Source of the DNA: Voacanga thouarsii
Taxonomy: Eukaryota; Streptophyta; Magnoliopsida; Gentianales; Apocynaceae
Reading direction: 5' to 3'
NCBI GenBank assembly: GCA_026120185.1
Contig: JANUWF010001273.1
Span: 992,001-1,056,000 of the forward strand
Length of the DNA: 64,000 bases
A model generated the notes under the pieces. The model ran no database searches and was not told the DNA's origin. It saw only the letters and a program-made list of their open reading frames with translations. Position 1 is the stretch's first letter. Each line of letters starts with the position of its first letter. The translations under genes were made by a program, and so were the position numbers. Shown here one piece after another: positions 33,961 through 45,711 of the stretch.

Positions 33961-35350
33961 CACGGTCTTAATCACATGGATTCGTTTCTATGTTTCCAGG
34001 AAGAGATCCAGCTTGATGGTCTCCTAGATGCTTGGCTAACAGACTAATTTAACTTTCAAGATTGTGCATCAAAGCCTCCAAATTCCTTATCATAATATCC
34101 ACTCATTAAAATCGTGCTTTAGTTGAGCATACCATTTTGTTAACTAGCTCCTCTAATGATGGTTTTGATGGTTGTGCATTGTAGGTTAAAAAAGGTAAAG
34201 TTCTTTGATTTCTACCAAAATTAGAAGGGTTTTCCCTAGGTTGGTTTTTATTGGTCCAAGAAAAATTAGGATTCTTCGTCCAACTAGGATTGTATGTGGC
34301 ACTATAGGGGTTATTATCTTATCGCTTAGTACTCATGAAAACAACTTGTTCTAAGGACTCTTAGGATGACACCATGCTTAGGCACTCAAGATTAGGATGC
34401 CCTACTCTGCAAAAATCACAATTAATATCCATTATCTGGCTTAGGGATGGGATCATCACCATTTGTTCCAGTTTCTGTGCAAGTGCCTCAACCTTAGCTT
34501 CCAAAGCAGCTACAACATCAACCTTATGAACACTGTGAACATGAGCCATATTCCTTGGATTACCTCATGAGTAATTATTCATTGCAATGTTTTTCACCAA
34601 ATCATATACTTTCTCTGGGCTCTTAGAATTGATATTTCCTCCACCAGAAACATCAACTAACTATTTTGAGGCAAAGTTTAGTTTACTATGAAAAATTTAC
34701 ATTTGCATCCCTAGCTCAAAACCATGATGATGACACTTTCTAAGCATCTCCTTCCACCATTCCCAACACTTATAAAAGCTTTCAGAATCTAGCTGTTGAA
34801 AGGCCAAAATATCCGTCCAATGTTTAGATATTCTAGTTGGGGGAAAATACATTGCAAAAAATATCTCATCGAGCCCATTCCAAGTAGTGATGGATCCTAC
34901 TGGTAAAGATTTTAATCGTGATTTAGCTCTATCCTTTAGAAAAAAAAGGGAAAAAGGCTCAACTTTATAGTGTTCTCTGAAATACCATTCACCTTAAAAG
35001 TATCACAAATCTTTAGAAAACTAGCAGGGTGGGTATTATGGTCTTCATTAGGTAACCCATCAAATTTTACCATGTTCTGGATCATTTGGATAATGTTAGG
35101 TTTTATCTAAAAATTGTTCACCTCTCCCCTAAGTCTAGTAATGCTTGAGTCTGTACCCTAGACTACCAACATAACAAAGTCATCCATGGTTCTCTTATTA
35201 TTTCCACCACTATTACCATTGTTGTTTCGGTTAACTTCTATCTCTCCTATTGAACTTCCCTTTGCCTAAGTGCCCTTCAAATCCTTGTCAAGGTTCTTTC
35301 GATCTCATGATCAAAATCTACTGGGTGTCCTTGGAATCGTCAAGTCATAC
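33961..35350 (-). pseudogene. Athila-D gag, broken
   Basis: Reading leftward: MVKFDGLPNEDHNTHPASFL, VNGISENTIKLSLFPF, RLKSLPVGSITTWNGLDE and FPPTRISKHWTDILAFQQLD. SFYKCWEWWKEMLRKCHHHG then follows; this is the Retrotrans_gag core of Athila. Downstream, VYDLVKNIAMNNYS, a helical EAKVEALAQKLEQMV, the knuckle CDFCRVGHPNLEC, and NPYSATYNPSWTKNPNFSW complete the pattern. Stops lie near 34650, 34360 and elsewhere. In an active copy gag would package the RNA. The retained gag with absent pol is unusual. Confidence 0.85.
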
Positions 35351-35593
35351 ACTCAGGGCTAAGTCTACAAAGAAAAATAAGATGATGAGATTTTAGAATT
35401 TTCAAATAGTCAATTAAGCTTAATTAGAGTATAGAGTACGGCATAAACAAACTTAGTTAATTAAGATACAACTATACACATAACAAGATATGACACTTAT
35501 TTACATAAAGAACATATATACATATTTTCATATAGATATATATACATATGAATATGCTTAAATCAATAAAATCCAAACTTTCATGATATTGTT

Positions 35594-35610
35594 CCCCTGC
35601 AACGACACAA
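35594..35610 (-). promoter_or_regulatory. Athila-D primer binding site (Asp-type)
   Basis: On the minus strand TTGTGTCGTTGCAGGGG follows the 5' LTR end (...CACATCA) after about six bases. It resembles TGGCGCCGTTGCCGGGG, the tRNA-Asp-type site usual in Athila/Tat elements. This fixes the 5' LTR as the right-hand one. Confidence 0.75.
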
Positions 35611-35616
35611 AAATTT

Positions 35617-37020
35617 TGATGTGTTAGATTTAGGTGTATAAATATCATATAATTTTAAGTCCATCCCTAGCTAAGTTTTAATTAAAAAATGAATTCCCAA
35701 ATTATACATATGAGCAAGTATACTCATCGCAAGTATAGTATCGGGAATTAATGAGTATCGATTCTCAAGGAACAACTATCATTAGTTACTTTTCATTTAT
35801 GGTTTAACCAACCAAAAAAGTGATAAGAGAATAAAAAGAAAAATATATACAACTCAAGGAAAAAAGAATATGCAATTTAGATCAATATTCTTTAAGACAT
35901 AATCACAAATTACTTAGCAATTATCGCAATCAATTATTACCTTGTCATGAAAGAATTCAAATAGACCCACTTCGTTTGCAATCCATAGAATCACAATCCT
36001 TTAGCTAAATTAGTGATCATATTCTGCCTCAACCAATTTATCCAAAAGACACATTAAAATGAATCTTTACCCAAATCCCTATATTCTAGGTGATTTAGAG
36101 TATGAAATTAGCCAATGAATCTATATTCTAGAAATTATCAACTAATTTTTGATTTTCTAAGTTCTTGACAATTAATCCCCTTTTCAAACAAGAAAAGGGT
36201 TATCAAATATGAAATTAATTAAATTAAAACCATTATCAACTTCTTTTGCAAGCAAGTCAATAAGAAGAATCGATCAATCAATTTCCTAATTAAAACAAGT
36301 AATCAAATACCAAGCATAATAATCAATTGACCAAAAAAACTAAATTAACTAAAAAATCATGAATCCCAAAATCATGTCAAATTACAATAAAAATATTGAT
36401 TACATCATTGTTCTAGAAAAAGAAAACAAAGGTAAAAGAAAGAACTCATTGGCAAGCCCCATTCTTTTTCCTTGAAGAACTTCTTGAACAATGACCCTTA
36501 AGTGATGAATCTTTTTTTCAATGATTGATTTGTAGTTTTGATCTTTGGATTCATGTGTTTTTCTTGTACTTTCTTTGCTTAAATAGGCTCCCAAGATACC
36601 AAAAATCATTCCTAAGAGTTCTAGGCTGAGTACAAGTTGAAAAATACTGAAACTCTTAGGAATTCGCGAGCAAAAAAAAAAAAAAAAAAATCGCCATCTC
36701 TGGTAGTCTAGAGCAAGCGTCAGCCCAGTCCCTCATGGTCGGTGTTGGTCGTACACTAGTAAAGCCTAATGATGCTCTGTTTTTTTCTCCCCCATTTCCA
36801 ATTTTGGGTCAGGACCTACTGTGCTATGCACAACAGGTGCCAGCCGTACTTTGTCTAGCGTCAATTTTTTTTTTCCCTTTTTCTTGCTTTATTCTATATA
36901 AAAACACGAGAATACCTTTCCAATGGTAAAGTATGAAATGTTAAAGAATATGCCTAATTATTACATCAAGTGTATCATAAAATAACCTCTAATAACTAGG
37001 AAATGAATGATGATTTAAGC
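35617..37020 (-). repeat. Athila-D 5' LTR, start slightly truncated
   Basis: It matches the 3' LTR at 29220-30644. The plus-strand right edge ends GATTTAAGCCCC, corresponding to GGGGCCAAAATT at the LTR start, so the first ~7 bases (TGTGATA) are missing or masked. The bases beyond, CAAAAACCATCAC, are RT codons of Tat-F (KVMVFG on the minus strand). Because GGGGCTTAA also fits the RT, the edge is uncertain by ~10 bp and no clear duplication is seen. Confidence 0.8.
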
Positions 37021-37156
37021 CCCAAAAACCATCACTTTATAGCAATAGATTCCTTCTGGAGTATGAAAGGTGGCAAGTTCATGATCTTCTTGTGTCATTC
37101 TAATTTAATTGTAACTAGACGATCTATCTATACAAGATCAAGCTTCATGGCCAGTG
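37021..37156 (-). pseudogene. Tat-F RT, middle piece
   Basis: The minus strand reads TGHEA*SCIDR, then YN*IRMTQEDHELATFHTPE and GIYCYKVMVFG, the RT blocks around the first catalytic region and up to the conserved MPFGLK. It lies between Athila-D (left) and a Copia-A-family solo LTR (right) and joins 38874-39457 upstream and 27346-29219 downstream in one logical order. Confidence 0.8.
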
Positions 37157-38873
37157 TGTTGGGTATCTCAGGCTCATATCCTATACAGCACAGTGAAACA
37201 TAAATGAGATACCAACGCAGGACCCGCCTATGCGTGAAAAACAAGACATAAAGATAATAAAGGTAGCAGCTTGTTACCTTCGTTTGATCGTTCAAAGAAC
37301 AAAATTTCTTCTTCAAGTCGAGGTGCGATCTAGCAATCCTCGTGATCAACCTCCATGTGAGTTAAAAGTCTGACCACTATAATCACAATGTGTGATTATC
37401 TTTAACAGTAATTCACATAGAGGAATACTCAAGCACCAAACTTTCCTGTGCTAGCAGAAACAGGATGGCTGCTAGGGTTGTTTCTCAAGACAATCGAGAG
37501 AGATAGAGAAAACAGAAGGTCGAGTGTTGTTGGTTTTTCTTGTGTCACTTTTCAGCTAGGGTTTCGTGTATCTTGTTAATATATCACACGAAATTTCCCT
37601 TCCCAAAACCGAGAATTCTAATCCTATTAGAATTCCCTAATTGTAATTGGAAACATCATGTTCTCACAATTACAACTTGGACCACAAATTATAACTAATT
37701 ATAATTTGACCATAATAACTTCTCTTTCTGTTAATTAACCCCACTATGTTATCAAATAACATCTTGAGTATAAATTCTCTATTGTGTGTGACCTATTAGG
37801 TTTCCCAATTAATTGGTAGTGAACATGAATTAATCCAAACGTCTTTGAGATTAATAATCCATAATTAATTAGAATTAATCCTATTAATTCTAATTAGGAT
37901 TGGTTTATTAATTCATCAATTTATAAACCCATATTCCCAGATCATGAGTGGTATCTAGCAACATATCATGACCACCCAAGACTCTAGGAAGTCAAGTGGC
38001 TTGATATGAACCCTCCAATAACAAACTTTAATAAAATTAACTCATTTCACCATACAATATCTCATTCGGTTTGGAGTACGAAATTAGTGCCAACTCCATC
38101 CAGAATTAATTCTGGCCCGAATACAATAGTACTTGTACTAAGAACTTACTACTCTAGATGTGTCTCAATTGGAACTGTTTCCAATACACAATCGCCTTGG
38201 CCAAGGACTTTCTGAGTAGTAATTCCTACAAGTGGCCGTAAGATATTCTCCCCCACTATTAGGAGTGGTGAATCCTTTATTGACCCTCTCAACTACTTTC
38301 ATTTATCTCACAATGTACCCAATATCCATCCCATAGGCGGCCCTCGATCGAGCTCCAGAGATTGGAATCAAAGTAAAAAGCTCAGCAAACAAAGTACCTT
38401 AGAGATCTCAAGTCTAAGGATACTTTCATGTTTGCTATATTGAGATTATATCACTGGCACTAAATAGTTATCCATGTGATTATCTCAAAGCTAGGTCATC
38501 CAATGAACTTGCTCCCTTAACAAGCATCCATGTGTTAAGTTTGAGTATCTCAATACTCACGGTTATGAGAACCACCATCTGATCAAATCAGGAAGTCTAA
38601 CTCATGCTAGTCTTAATGCATTAATAATGTCCTGTCTCATTAATACTATGACTAAGGACTATTTAAGTACTAACACCATTCAGTGTAGTAGGAATCTCAT
38701 ATCATGATCTCTATCATTATTTCCTTAACACAGTGTTGTACAATGGACTTTATCGAACTATTATATTACTTAAAGTAAACAAAAGAAACTGTAAGATAAA
38801 TAATGCCTTTTATTAAAATAAAATGTGTCATATATAATGTACAAGTGATTGCCTCTAGGGCACAACACTAACA
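37157..38873 (-). mobile_element. Solo LTR of the Copia-A family in Tat-F RT, minus strand
   Basis: Plus-strand ends TGTTGGGTATC (37157) and GGGCACAACACTAACA (38873); on the minus strand it starts TGTTAGTGTTGTGCCCTAG like the Copia-A LTR and is 1717 bp. Flanks CAGTG (37152-37156) and CGGTG (38874-38878) are a probable 5-bp duplication with one change. The RT frame of Tat-F runs out on one side and resumes on the other. The LTR hairpin is partly kept near 37899-37930. No internal region. Confidence 0.87.
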
Positions 38874-39457
38874 CGGTGGTTGTATCTATCACTAATTCAG
38901 GAATAGGTAGTGGAAAATCATCTTTTGGACATGCGTTATTCAGATTTCTAAAATCTATAAAAATTTAATTTGCCCATTTTTCTCTCTTACAGGGACAATA
39001 TTCGCAACCCAAGTTGGACAATTGAATTCTTGAATAAATTTGGCTTCAATAGGCTTGCTCCCATTTGCTTCAATTAATGGAACCAGCTCAAGTTGAAAAT
39101 GCTATTGGGCTTGTTTTATTGGTGTAACCCCATCTTTTACAAATACATAGAGGAGAATAATTTTAGTGTCTAAACTAGGCATTTCTTTGTATGTCCAAGA
39201 AAAGACTTCTTTGAACTCCTTTAAAAGGTAGATGTAGGCTTTTTCCTTCTTTAGGCGATAGAAGTGCATTTATTTAAATTGGACGAGGATCTTTAGTAGT
39301 GCCCTAATTCACTTCTTTCTATTCATCAACTGTGGCTTTTAAGCCTTCTCCAAATTCTGCTACAGCATGCTCAACAGCTTCTTCCTTGGCACACTCATCA
39401 TTATATACAATGATGTGATTACAAGAAGCTACATTTTCTTCATCACAAGGCATTCAA
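38874..39457 (-). pseudogene. Tat-F RT, N-terminal piece
   Basis: The minus strand reads FKEVFSWTYKEMPSLDTKI near 39180-39230, then a decayed FQLELVPLIEANGSKPIEAK and FIQEFNCPTWVANIVPVREKNGQ ending near 38960. This is the start of a Tat/Ogre RT (WSY-DMPGLD and TWIANIVPV blocks). Stops interrupt it. Its left edge is the solo LTR, its right edge a CACTA terminus. Confidence 0.82.
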
Positions 39458-40240
39458 CACTACAAGAAAATTGTTAATCTGCCACGAAAATTTGCTGAAA
39501 AAATTCTGTGACAATTTGCCACTAAAGAAGACAAGATATAGCAAATTGCCACGACAATATAACTGTACCAAATCCATAGCTTTTTGTCACAGACTTGCCA
39601 TGGATATTGTAGCAACTTGCGATGCAAAGATGTTCCCTCGTAGATCCACAGCAAAAAAAGGATAGGGGAAAAGTTAACCACCGATTTGCGATGGAAAATG
39701 TCCGTGGCAAAATGGTCAAATATTGATACAAACCACCGTGGCAATTTGCCACAAATTTGTCACAGAATTAATTACTCTCAAATTAATTTTGTGGAAAATC
39801 GATGGCAGATTGCCACGGATTTGTAGCGGAACTATTTAGGAAATACTTAATTTCGTGCCAAATCCGTGGTAGTTTGCCATGGAATTAAGTATTCCTAACT
39901 AGTTCTGTGGCAAATCTGTGACAATCTATTAGGGATTTGCCATGGATTCTTTTCTTTTTTATTCTATTTTTTATTATATTAATTTGTATTTATATTTGTT
40001 CCATACTTTAAAATTCCTGATCTTACCTTTAGTTGATTTGAACAATTTTCTTTCTTATTTGTAGTTAAAAATTTTCATTTCCTTCTATCTTTCTATTTTT
40101 ATTTTGACAACAAAAGCCATTGGAAATATTAGTGTAATTAGCTATATTACCATTTTGAATATACAAAAAATATGTTAGGTAAAATAGTGATCAAAAGAAT
40201 AAGAAAATTTCATTAATTATTTTTCGCACAAATCCGTGCA
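39458..40240 (+). mobile_element. CACTA (En/Spm) transposon end with subterminal repeats, right end not found
   Basis: CACTACAAGAAAA at 39458-39470 is the canonical CACTA terminus, preceded by CAA (possible 3-bp duplication). Over the next ~500 bp a motif of the form TTTGCCACGGAT occurs at least ten times in both orientations (for example near 39481, 39513, 39543, 39588, 39704, 39734, 39825, 39873, 39908, 39942), as in subterminal transposase-binding regions. After about 39955 the repeats stop. The expected TTTTCTTGTAGTG right end is absent before Tat-F sequence resumes near 40240, so the copy is truncated or a fragment. No transposase is seen; the overlapping frames at 39460-39752 are formed by the repeats. 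Confidence 0.8.
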
Positions 40241-40790
40241 ATTAACTATGCTCTTCAACTTCTCATCAACATCTATTTTTTTCACCACACCATTTCGATG
40301 GTATTTGAAATAATGATGTAGGGTTGATGGCACCACACTATTATTATCATGGTCTTCCTAGCAGAATATTATAAAAGGTTGTATTTGAAAGAATTTCTTC
40401 AATTAATATGTCCAATCGGAGAGTGCTACTTGGCCATTGCCCCCTTCATTAAATCCTTGTATCATAAGACGGCTTTGAGATAATTCATCCATTAAAATGC
40501 CTAACTCTCTCAATATCCACAGAGTTATGATGTTCACCATTACTCCTCATTCTAGTAGTATTCTATTCACTCTTTGCTCTTGCACATAACCAGCCACAAA
40601 TAATAGTTTGTTATAAGGCTTGAACCAAGCAGCAAATCATCATCAGTGAATGTAATCTCAGCCATGTAGCTAATAAGATCTACTGAAGAGTCGATTTTCT
40701 CCATATCTCCTTTTTCTATGCACTCATCATTGTCTTCATTGCTTTCTTCATCATGTATGGCATAGAACAAGACAATGTTAAACTTTTCAG
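40241..40790 (-). pseudogene. Tat-F aspartic protease, broken
   Basis: The minus-strand frame 40567-40770 holds MAEITFTDDDLLLGS, the conserved block just before the Tat/Ogre protease. It is followed by NKLLFVAGYVQEQRVNRILLE*G, where the active site is normally VDGGSAVN (Asp replaced by Glu). RELGILMDELSQSRLMIQGFN then follows, ending VVPSTLHHYFKYHRNGVVKK near 40265. The stop and substitutions make it inactive. Confidence 0.82.
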
Positions 40791-42040
40791 TGAGTTCCTT
40801 TGGTATAAAATCTTTTAACTTGATTGGTGCCGGAGATTTCTTCTACAAGGAATCGTCTTAGTTTTCATACTTTTGATTTTTCTTACATTTTTCTTAGTAA
40901 ACTTACTTCTTATCAGTGAAGTTCCACCTTTTGAGGATTTGGTGTGCTTTCTTCTTCTTGTCATATGTGTCCCGCCTTTATCTTCTAGTTAAATGTTTGA
41001 GAAAATAACATCATCTGTAAAGGATCCTTCAAGTTCTTGTTGATATCCTTTAGCATAAAGAACTTGTTCGTCAACTCCAATCTTGACAGGATCAAAAATT
41101 CCAAACTTAAGCTAAAAAATAAAAGGTTTAGTAGAAGAAACTGCAATAGTTGTCAAATTTGCAGATATCTTGTCTTCTTTAAGAACTGCATCTATTTCAC
41201 GGACCAGCTACATGATCTTGTCCTTGAATACAAGGTATTTCTCAATTGGTTGACCAATCTACTGATAGTACTTGTAGTAGTTGGAATCATTTATCGTCTA
41301 ACCTCGTTTGGACATTTTTCTTCTAGAAATTATATAGCATTAGTAGCCAACTACTTATCAAATATTGAAGAAACATCAAAGTCAAAGAAAGGATATCCCT
41401 TAGACTACCTTATTTCTAAGGTTGCCTTCTTCCTTTCTTGTAGAGAATCTACCTTCTTGGTTACGTTTTAAGTTACCTTTGAAGATATTTATATTGGAGC
41501 CGTAACTAGCACTATAGACTCCTTTGCTTCAATTTTAGAAAATGTTTTGTTTTTTTTTCTAAAATCATGTTTTTCTTTACTTTTAATGGGGTCTTCAATA
41601 GGTGTTTTACCCTTATATACAACAATGATCAATTTCATATTACTAGTATGCGTAGCAAATTTTTCAAAGGTCTTTGGCATAATCTTTTTGAGAATATATT
41701 GGAGTCCGCAATGCATGTCCTGGATTCATATTTTAATTACAAATGATTCACTTAGACAATCTCTATAATTGAGGTACAAATTTCTCCACTTATTGAAGTA
41801 GTCCACCATTGTTCATCTTCCCATTGATGGGAGTCGCTGACCTCTACTATGCTCACAATTCTATGAGTACTATAGAATCTGTTGAAGAACTTTTGTTCAA
41901 GTTGTACCCAACTATTAATAGAACAAGGTGCAAGATTAGTATAATAATCAAATGTATTCCCTTTAAGGGACCGTACAAATTGCTTCACTAGGAGATCCCA
42001 TAAGTTCTAGCATTATTACTTGTCTAACCATAATCTTTGT
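40791..42040 (-). pseudogene. Tat-F gag, N-terminally truncated and broken
   Basis: The minus-strand frame 41752-41988 reads KQFVRSLKGNTFDYYTNLAP, then FFNRFYSTHRIVSIVEVSDS, the Retrotrans_gag core of Tat/Ogre elements. The frame 41489-41716 continues MHCGLQYILKKIMPKTFEKF. Further left a Lys/Glu-rich part, GYPFFDFDVSSIFD and a decayed interdomain region lead to the protease. About 150 residues of gag, the leader and the 5' LTR are missing at 42040. The plus-strand frame 41037-41471 is an antisense shadow. Confidence 0.82.
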
Positions 42041-42990
42041 GAGTTTGCACACAAATAAGAGAGGAAGACCAAGAGATTCAAGGAAAAGGAAGAGAGATTA
42101 CTTAAAGATCTCAAGAGAAAGAAGAAGGAGGCTTGCTTATGAGTTTTCTTTTCTCTTCTTTTTGTAATCTTACTTGTAATTTTTTGCTAAGATTTAATTT
42201 TTAATTGTAATCGAGGGTTGTACCCTACTTTTATTCTTGAAGGTGATTATTTTCTTTGGATCTATGCTTTTTGCTCTATAGTATTTGGTTATTTGTGCTT
42301 GTTTGTTTATCTTGGTTGAGTTAGGTTTTGATTGATTACTTTCAATTAAATACTCTTTCTTAATATTTTCAAGAGATGGGGTAATGTTTCGAACACCTAC
42401 TTAGCTAATTTAATATTTGCCATTTTCAATTAACCTGAGAAGGAGGTTGGAATTAGAACTAATAACCAAAGAATTTGCGAGATTTCATAGAGATTAGGAT
42501 TTTGTGGCCTCTAGATAAATTGGGATGGTGAGTAGTGATTAATGCATCCTTAGGATTGTTTGGATTAATAGAGATACCTATTAATTGAATTTAGGAATGG
42601 AAATTTCATAACTTAAGAGAGAGTGAGATAGATATTTGACTCACTACAGTGCCTAGAATTAGGAATTATAAATCCAAAGGAAGCTCCTTTTTTAGGTATT
42701 AAATGGGAAAATTCCTTTTGTTACATGAGTTTTTCTCTTTCTTATTCCTTGATGAACTTGTGACTTTCCCTTGTGTGAGAACATCACTTTTCTCCTATTG
42801 TAGTTGGTCTTATATACTTCATATTTTATTTGATTAAACAATGAAAAGAGAAGAAAAGAAGGGTAGTAGTCACGTTCCCTAAGGTTCTTCTACACTTGCC
42901 AATGATAGAATATTACACAATAGGCGTACTTACTTATATATATCTATTGTGTGATTTGAAGTGGTATTTTAATTAGCAAAACTTGTGTGT
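42041..42990 (+). repeat. Gypsy-type LTR fragment (3' half), plus strand
   Basis: Noncoding AT-rich sequence with the layout of the 3' half of Athila-like LTRs: GATGGGGTAATGTTTCGAAC, AATGCATCCTTAGGATTGTT, CAGTGCCTAGAATTAGG, and near the end ACGTTCCCTAAGGTTC. It does not match the other LTRs of this window closely, so it is a separate family. Left edge with Tat-F gag is approximate; right edge is the start of the Copia-H LTR. Confidence 0.45.
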
Positions 42991-45156
42991 TGTTGGAATG
43001 TACACCCAAAATAGCCTATGTATTTCTGTATTTTAGAAATTAAAAAAAAAAATTAATCTTTAATGGTTTTTTGTTTACATATATTACACATTAAGGTCTA
43101 AGTATGTTAGTAAGCAATCTAGGTAATTATGTTGTACTTTCACAGTAAGATGTAGATTCTAGGCTACTAGCACATAAGTGAAAAATTATTCCTGATCAAT
43201 TGATGAAGTTCGGCACTTCATCAAGATTTAGATTGTTACACTATGGTTTCTAAATAGAGAATGGTTTACTTTTAACCAATGAGTACTCCACTCACACCTA
43301 TCGTCTAAGCATATTTTGAATATGTACAAATGAATTACATGATAATAACTTTATAATAGTACTAAAATAAATAAAGATGGGTTTATCACAACTACTACGT
43401 GGACGAGTACCCTAAGACTTGAGAATAAATTGGAGGTTTGGTGAAGCTAGACTTTTGCACTTTGATGTATGATGGGTAAAGTCTTAATGCAAGGCCAATA
43501 ACCTTATACATTCAGTGTATGAATCTAATTAATTAAGATAGACATATGCAATAGAGTTTTTATACTTTTTACATGAATCATCACCTTGAGATTGTCCAGG
43601 ATAATCTAAATAATCCAAAACTTGCGAAACATGACTAATTGTGTACACTTTTAGGTAGCTTTTTGTGATAGGTGGATACATACTGGAAGTCATAGATTAC
43701 TGGATTAGCTATCAAAGAATGGTAGATATCATTAAGAAAGGTGTTACAACATTTTTCCTATCTCAATGATGGGTGTTACGTGGAGAGTATTTTCATCATT
43801 ACACCTGTACGTTAAAGACATCACCTTTGTAATATTATTATTGAGGCCAATATTTTTTTATGGTGATAAATGGAGTAGATAAAATGATAAAATACAACTA
43901 TCTGTTAGTAAGGGCATTTTGATCATTTTAGTAGCCAAGAATAATAAATCCTTTGGTCCCCAAAGTAGCTCATGTAACCTTAGTAATTTTTTTTTTTTTT
44001 ATACTATACAGGCTTATTGAGTGAATTAATAATGGAGGAATTATTCTACGAGTCTAATTAATTATTTATTTGGGTTAGAATAATTTATTCGGCTAATTTA
44101 ATTAAATTAGTTTATTAATTAATTATCTTAGATAATTTTATTTTAGGTCCAACTGGATTAATTAATTAATAAGAGAACAATTTAATTAGTCTTGGACTAA
44201 TTTAATTATATTAGTTTATTAATTATTTATCTTAGGTAATTTTATTTTTGACCTAAGTGGATTAATTAATTAATATGAGAACTATCTAATTAGGATTGAG
44301 CTAATTTAATTACATTAGTTTATTAATTAATTATCTTGGAAATTTTTATATTTGCCCTAAGAGAATTAATTAATTAATAAAAAACTATTTAATTAGCCTT
44401 AGATTAATTAGAAAAAACCCTGGCCTATTAGGTTAACTATGAAAAAGTTTCTTTTAGAAAGTAAGTAGCCGTCTCAAAGAAAAAAAAAGAAGGATAAAAA
44501 AAAAAGGAAATAAAGGAGAAAAAGTGGCGGTGGCTTTGGAAATAAAGAAAGCTATTCTTTTGCCTTTTTGAAAACCAATTACAATTTAGGCAATTCGTGT
44601 TCCTTGATCACAGAATTGCGATTTTAGGCAACTGATGGTTTTTGGACACTTGAGGGCAATTTGGTTTTTCGGTTTTGATTGGTCAAAAAAACAAAAAAAA
44701 CAAAAACAAAAAAAAAAAAAACAAAGCTTTTGGTTTTTGTTTGTTTTGTGAGCTACCACTAGCTTTTCTTTTTCTTTCGTTGTTTTTTCTTTTTAGGTTC
44801 TTTTAGCCTTTTTCCTTTGAAAAAAACAATAATAGCTCTCTTAAGTAATTCTTCTAATATTATTATTTTTCACCTATTATTCTACTGTCACTAGTTGATT
44901 ACCTATAGGAGGTTCGAGAGTACTTTGAAAGATTGAAAGCTAGCAATTTCGTTACACATGTTTAATGTAAAGGAGTCGACGCTTGGCCGGTATTCCTACA
45001 GAACAAGTAGTCGTGCCAAACTAAAGCGTTCCGTCAATTTCAAATCTTCTGATTATTCAATCTAAGAGACCGAAGAGTAAGTATTTCTACACATTAGTTG
45101 GGAAAAAAATTTAAATTACTATTTTTCCCTGCACTTTTACTTTCCCGCGATCTTTC
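42991..45156 (+). repeat. Copia-H 5' LTR (TGTTGGAATG family)
   Basis: Starts TGTTGGAATGTACACCC and ends near CGATCTTTCA, followed by a primer site, so this is a 5' LTR of about 2166 bp. The start and several inner blocks are shared with the solo LTR at 9325-10924. Its last ~230 bp are matched on the minus strand at 57905-58135 (Copia-G). It includes AT-rich direct repeats (TTTATTAATTAATTATCTTAG units, 44090-44400). Confidence 0.75.
44090..44410. repeat. AT-rich tandem repeats in Copia-H LTR
   Basis: Three imperfect copies of a ~120-bp unit. Each unit contains TTAGTTTATTAATTA, TTATCTTAG(A/G)TAATTTT, an ATTAATTAATTAAT block, and AATTAG before the next unit. Copies start near 44097, 44207 and 44313. 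Confidence 0.7.
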
Positions 45157-45158
45157 AA

Positions 45159-45171
45159 GTGGTATTACAAA
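45159..45171 (+). promoter_or_regulatory. Copia-H primer binding site (initiator-Met type, decayed)
   Basis: GTGGTATTACAAAC follows the LTR end after a few bases and resembles TGGTATCAGAGCC. It supports the orientation of Copia-H. Confidence 0.55.
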
Positions 45172-45711
45172 CTAGTTATAATCTAGGAGGATGCTGAGGG
45201 TTAATAACCGGAAATGTGGTTCTTTACTAAAAAAAATTCAATTTTTGTGATTGTATGGATCCCTTGTGATTTTTTATATGAGTATATTTTGCGTATGCCT
45301 CGCGTGTGGAGGCATAGATACCTATAATTTATTGTTAATCGCTTTCCGTAGAATTCGTGTACGCCTTGTTTTGAAAGCCACACGCAATTGATATTGTATT
45401 TCAATTTTAATTTACTAATTCTTGTGACAATATTAGTGCTGGATGAACACTAGAAAAAATCCCTGAAGAAATGCTGAAGGAAATTCGAAAAAAAAAAAAT
45501 TGCAGAAGACAAAGGAGGACTCTAGTTCAATTCGGATCGAGTCACAGGTTTTTGATTTGGGTCTTCCGAAATCATTTTTTATTAATTTCCTTGCAATTTG
45601 TTTTTCTTTTTTGGTCCCATATCACATGAGGTTATTTTCTTGCAATGGTTTATTTATGTTGTTAAATAATTTTCTGTGAAAATGGTTAGTAAATAAGGAA
45701 CTGCCTTAGTA
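45172..45711 (+). other. Copia-H leader, element truncated at its right edge
   Basis: About 540 bp of noncoding leader with poly-A runs near 45490. No gag start is reached before an Athila LTR tip begins at 45712. The 67-aa minus frame at 45201-45404 is chance. Confidence 0.5.

Larger units (their letters stand above)
29220..37020 (-). mobile_element. Athila-D, non-autonomous Athila-type element without pol
   Basis: Minus-strand order: 5' LTR (37020 to 35617), Asp-type primer site, gag, a downstream ORF remnant, long 3' region with two purine tracts, 3' LTR (30644 to 29220). No protease, RT, RNase H or integrase is found between gag (ends about 34100) and the downstream ORF (about 33960-33280). 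It sits inside the RT of Tat-F: the RT frame stops at ...KVMVFG near 37021 and resumes with SAGATYQR at 29219. The 3' region also carries a SIRE-like solo LTR. It would depend on enzymes of related elements. Confidence 0.82.

Noticed and set aside
39460..39752. Overlapping ORFs on both strands near the CACTA end
   Set aside because: Formed by the inverted subterminal motif copies; not a transposase.
40045..40064. Possible right CACTA end (TTTCTTATTTGTAGTTA)
   Set aside because: Differs from TTTTCTTGTAGTG by an insertion and the last base, and no CAA follows.
41037..41471. 144-aa plus-strand ORF
   Set aside because: Antisense to Tat-F gag, whose blocks are readable on the minus strand.
44696..44724. 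Poly-A tract as a retrogene tail
   Set aside because: A-rich runs are common in this LTR; no upstream coding copy or duplication is seen.
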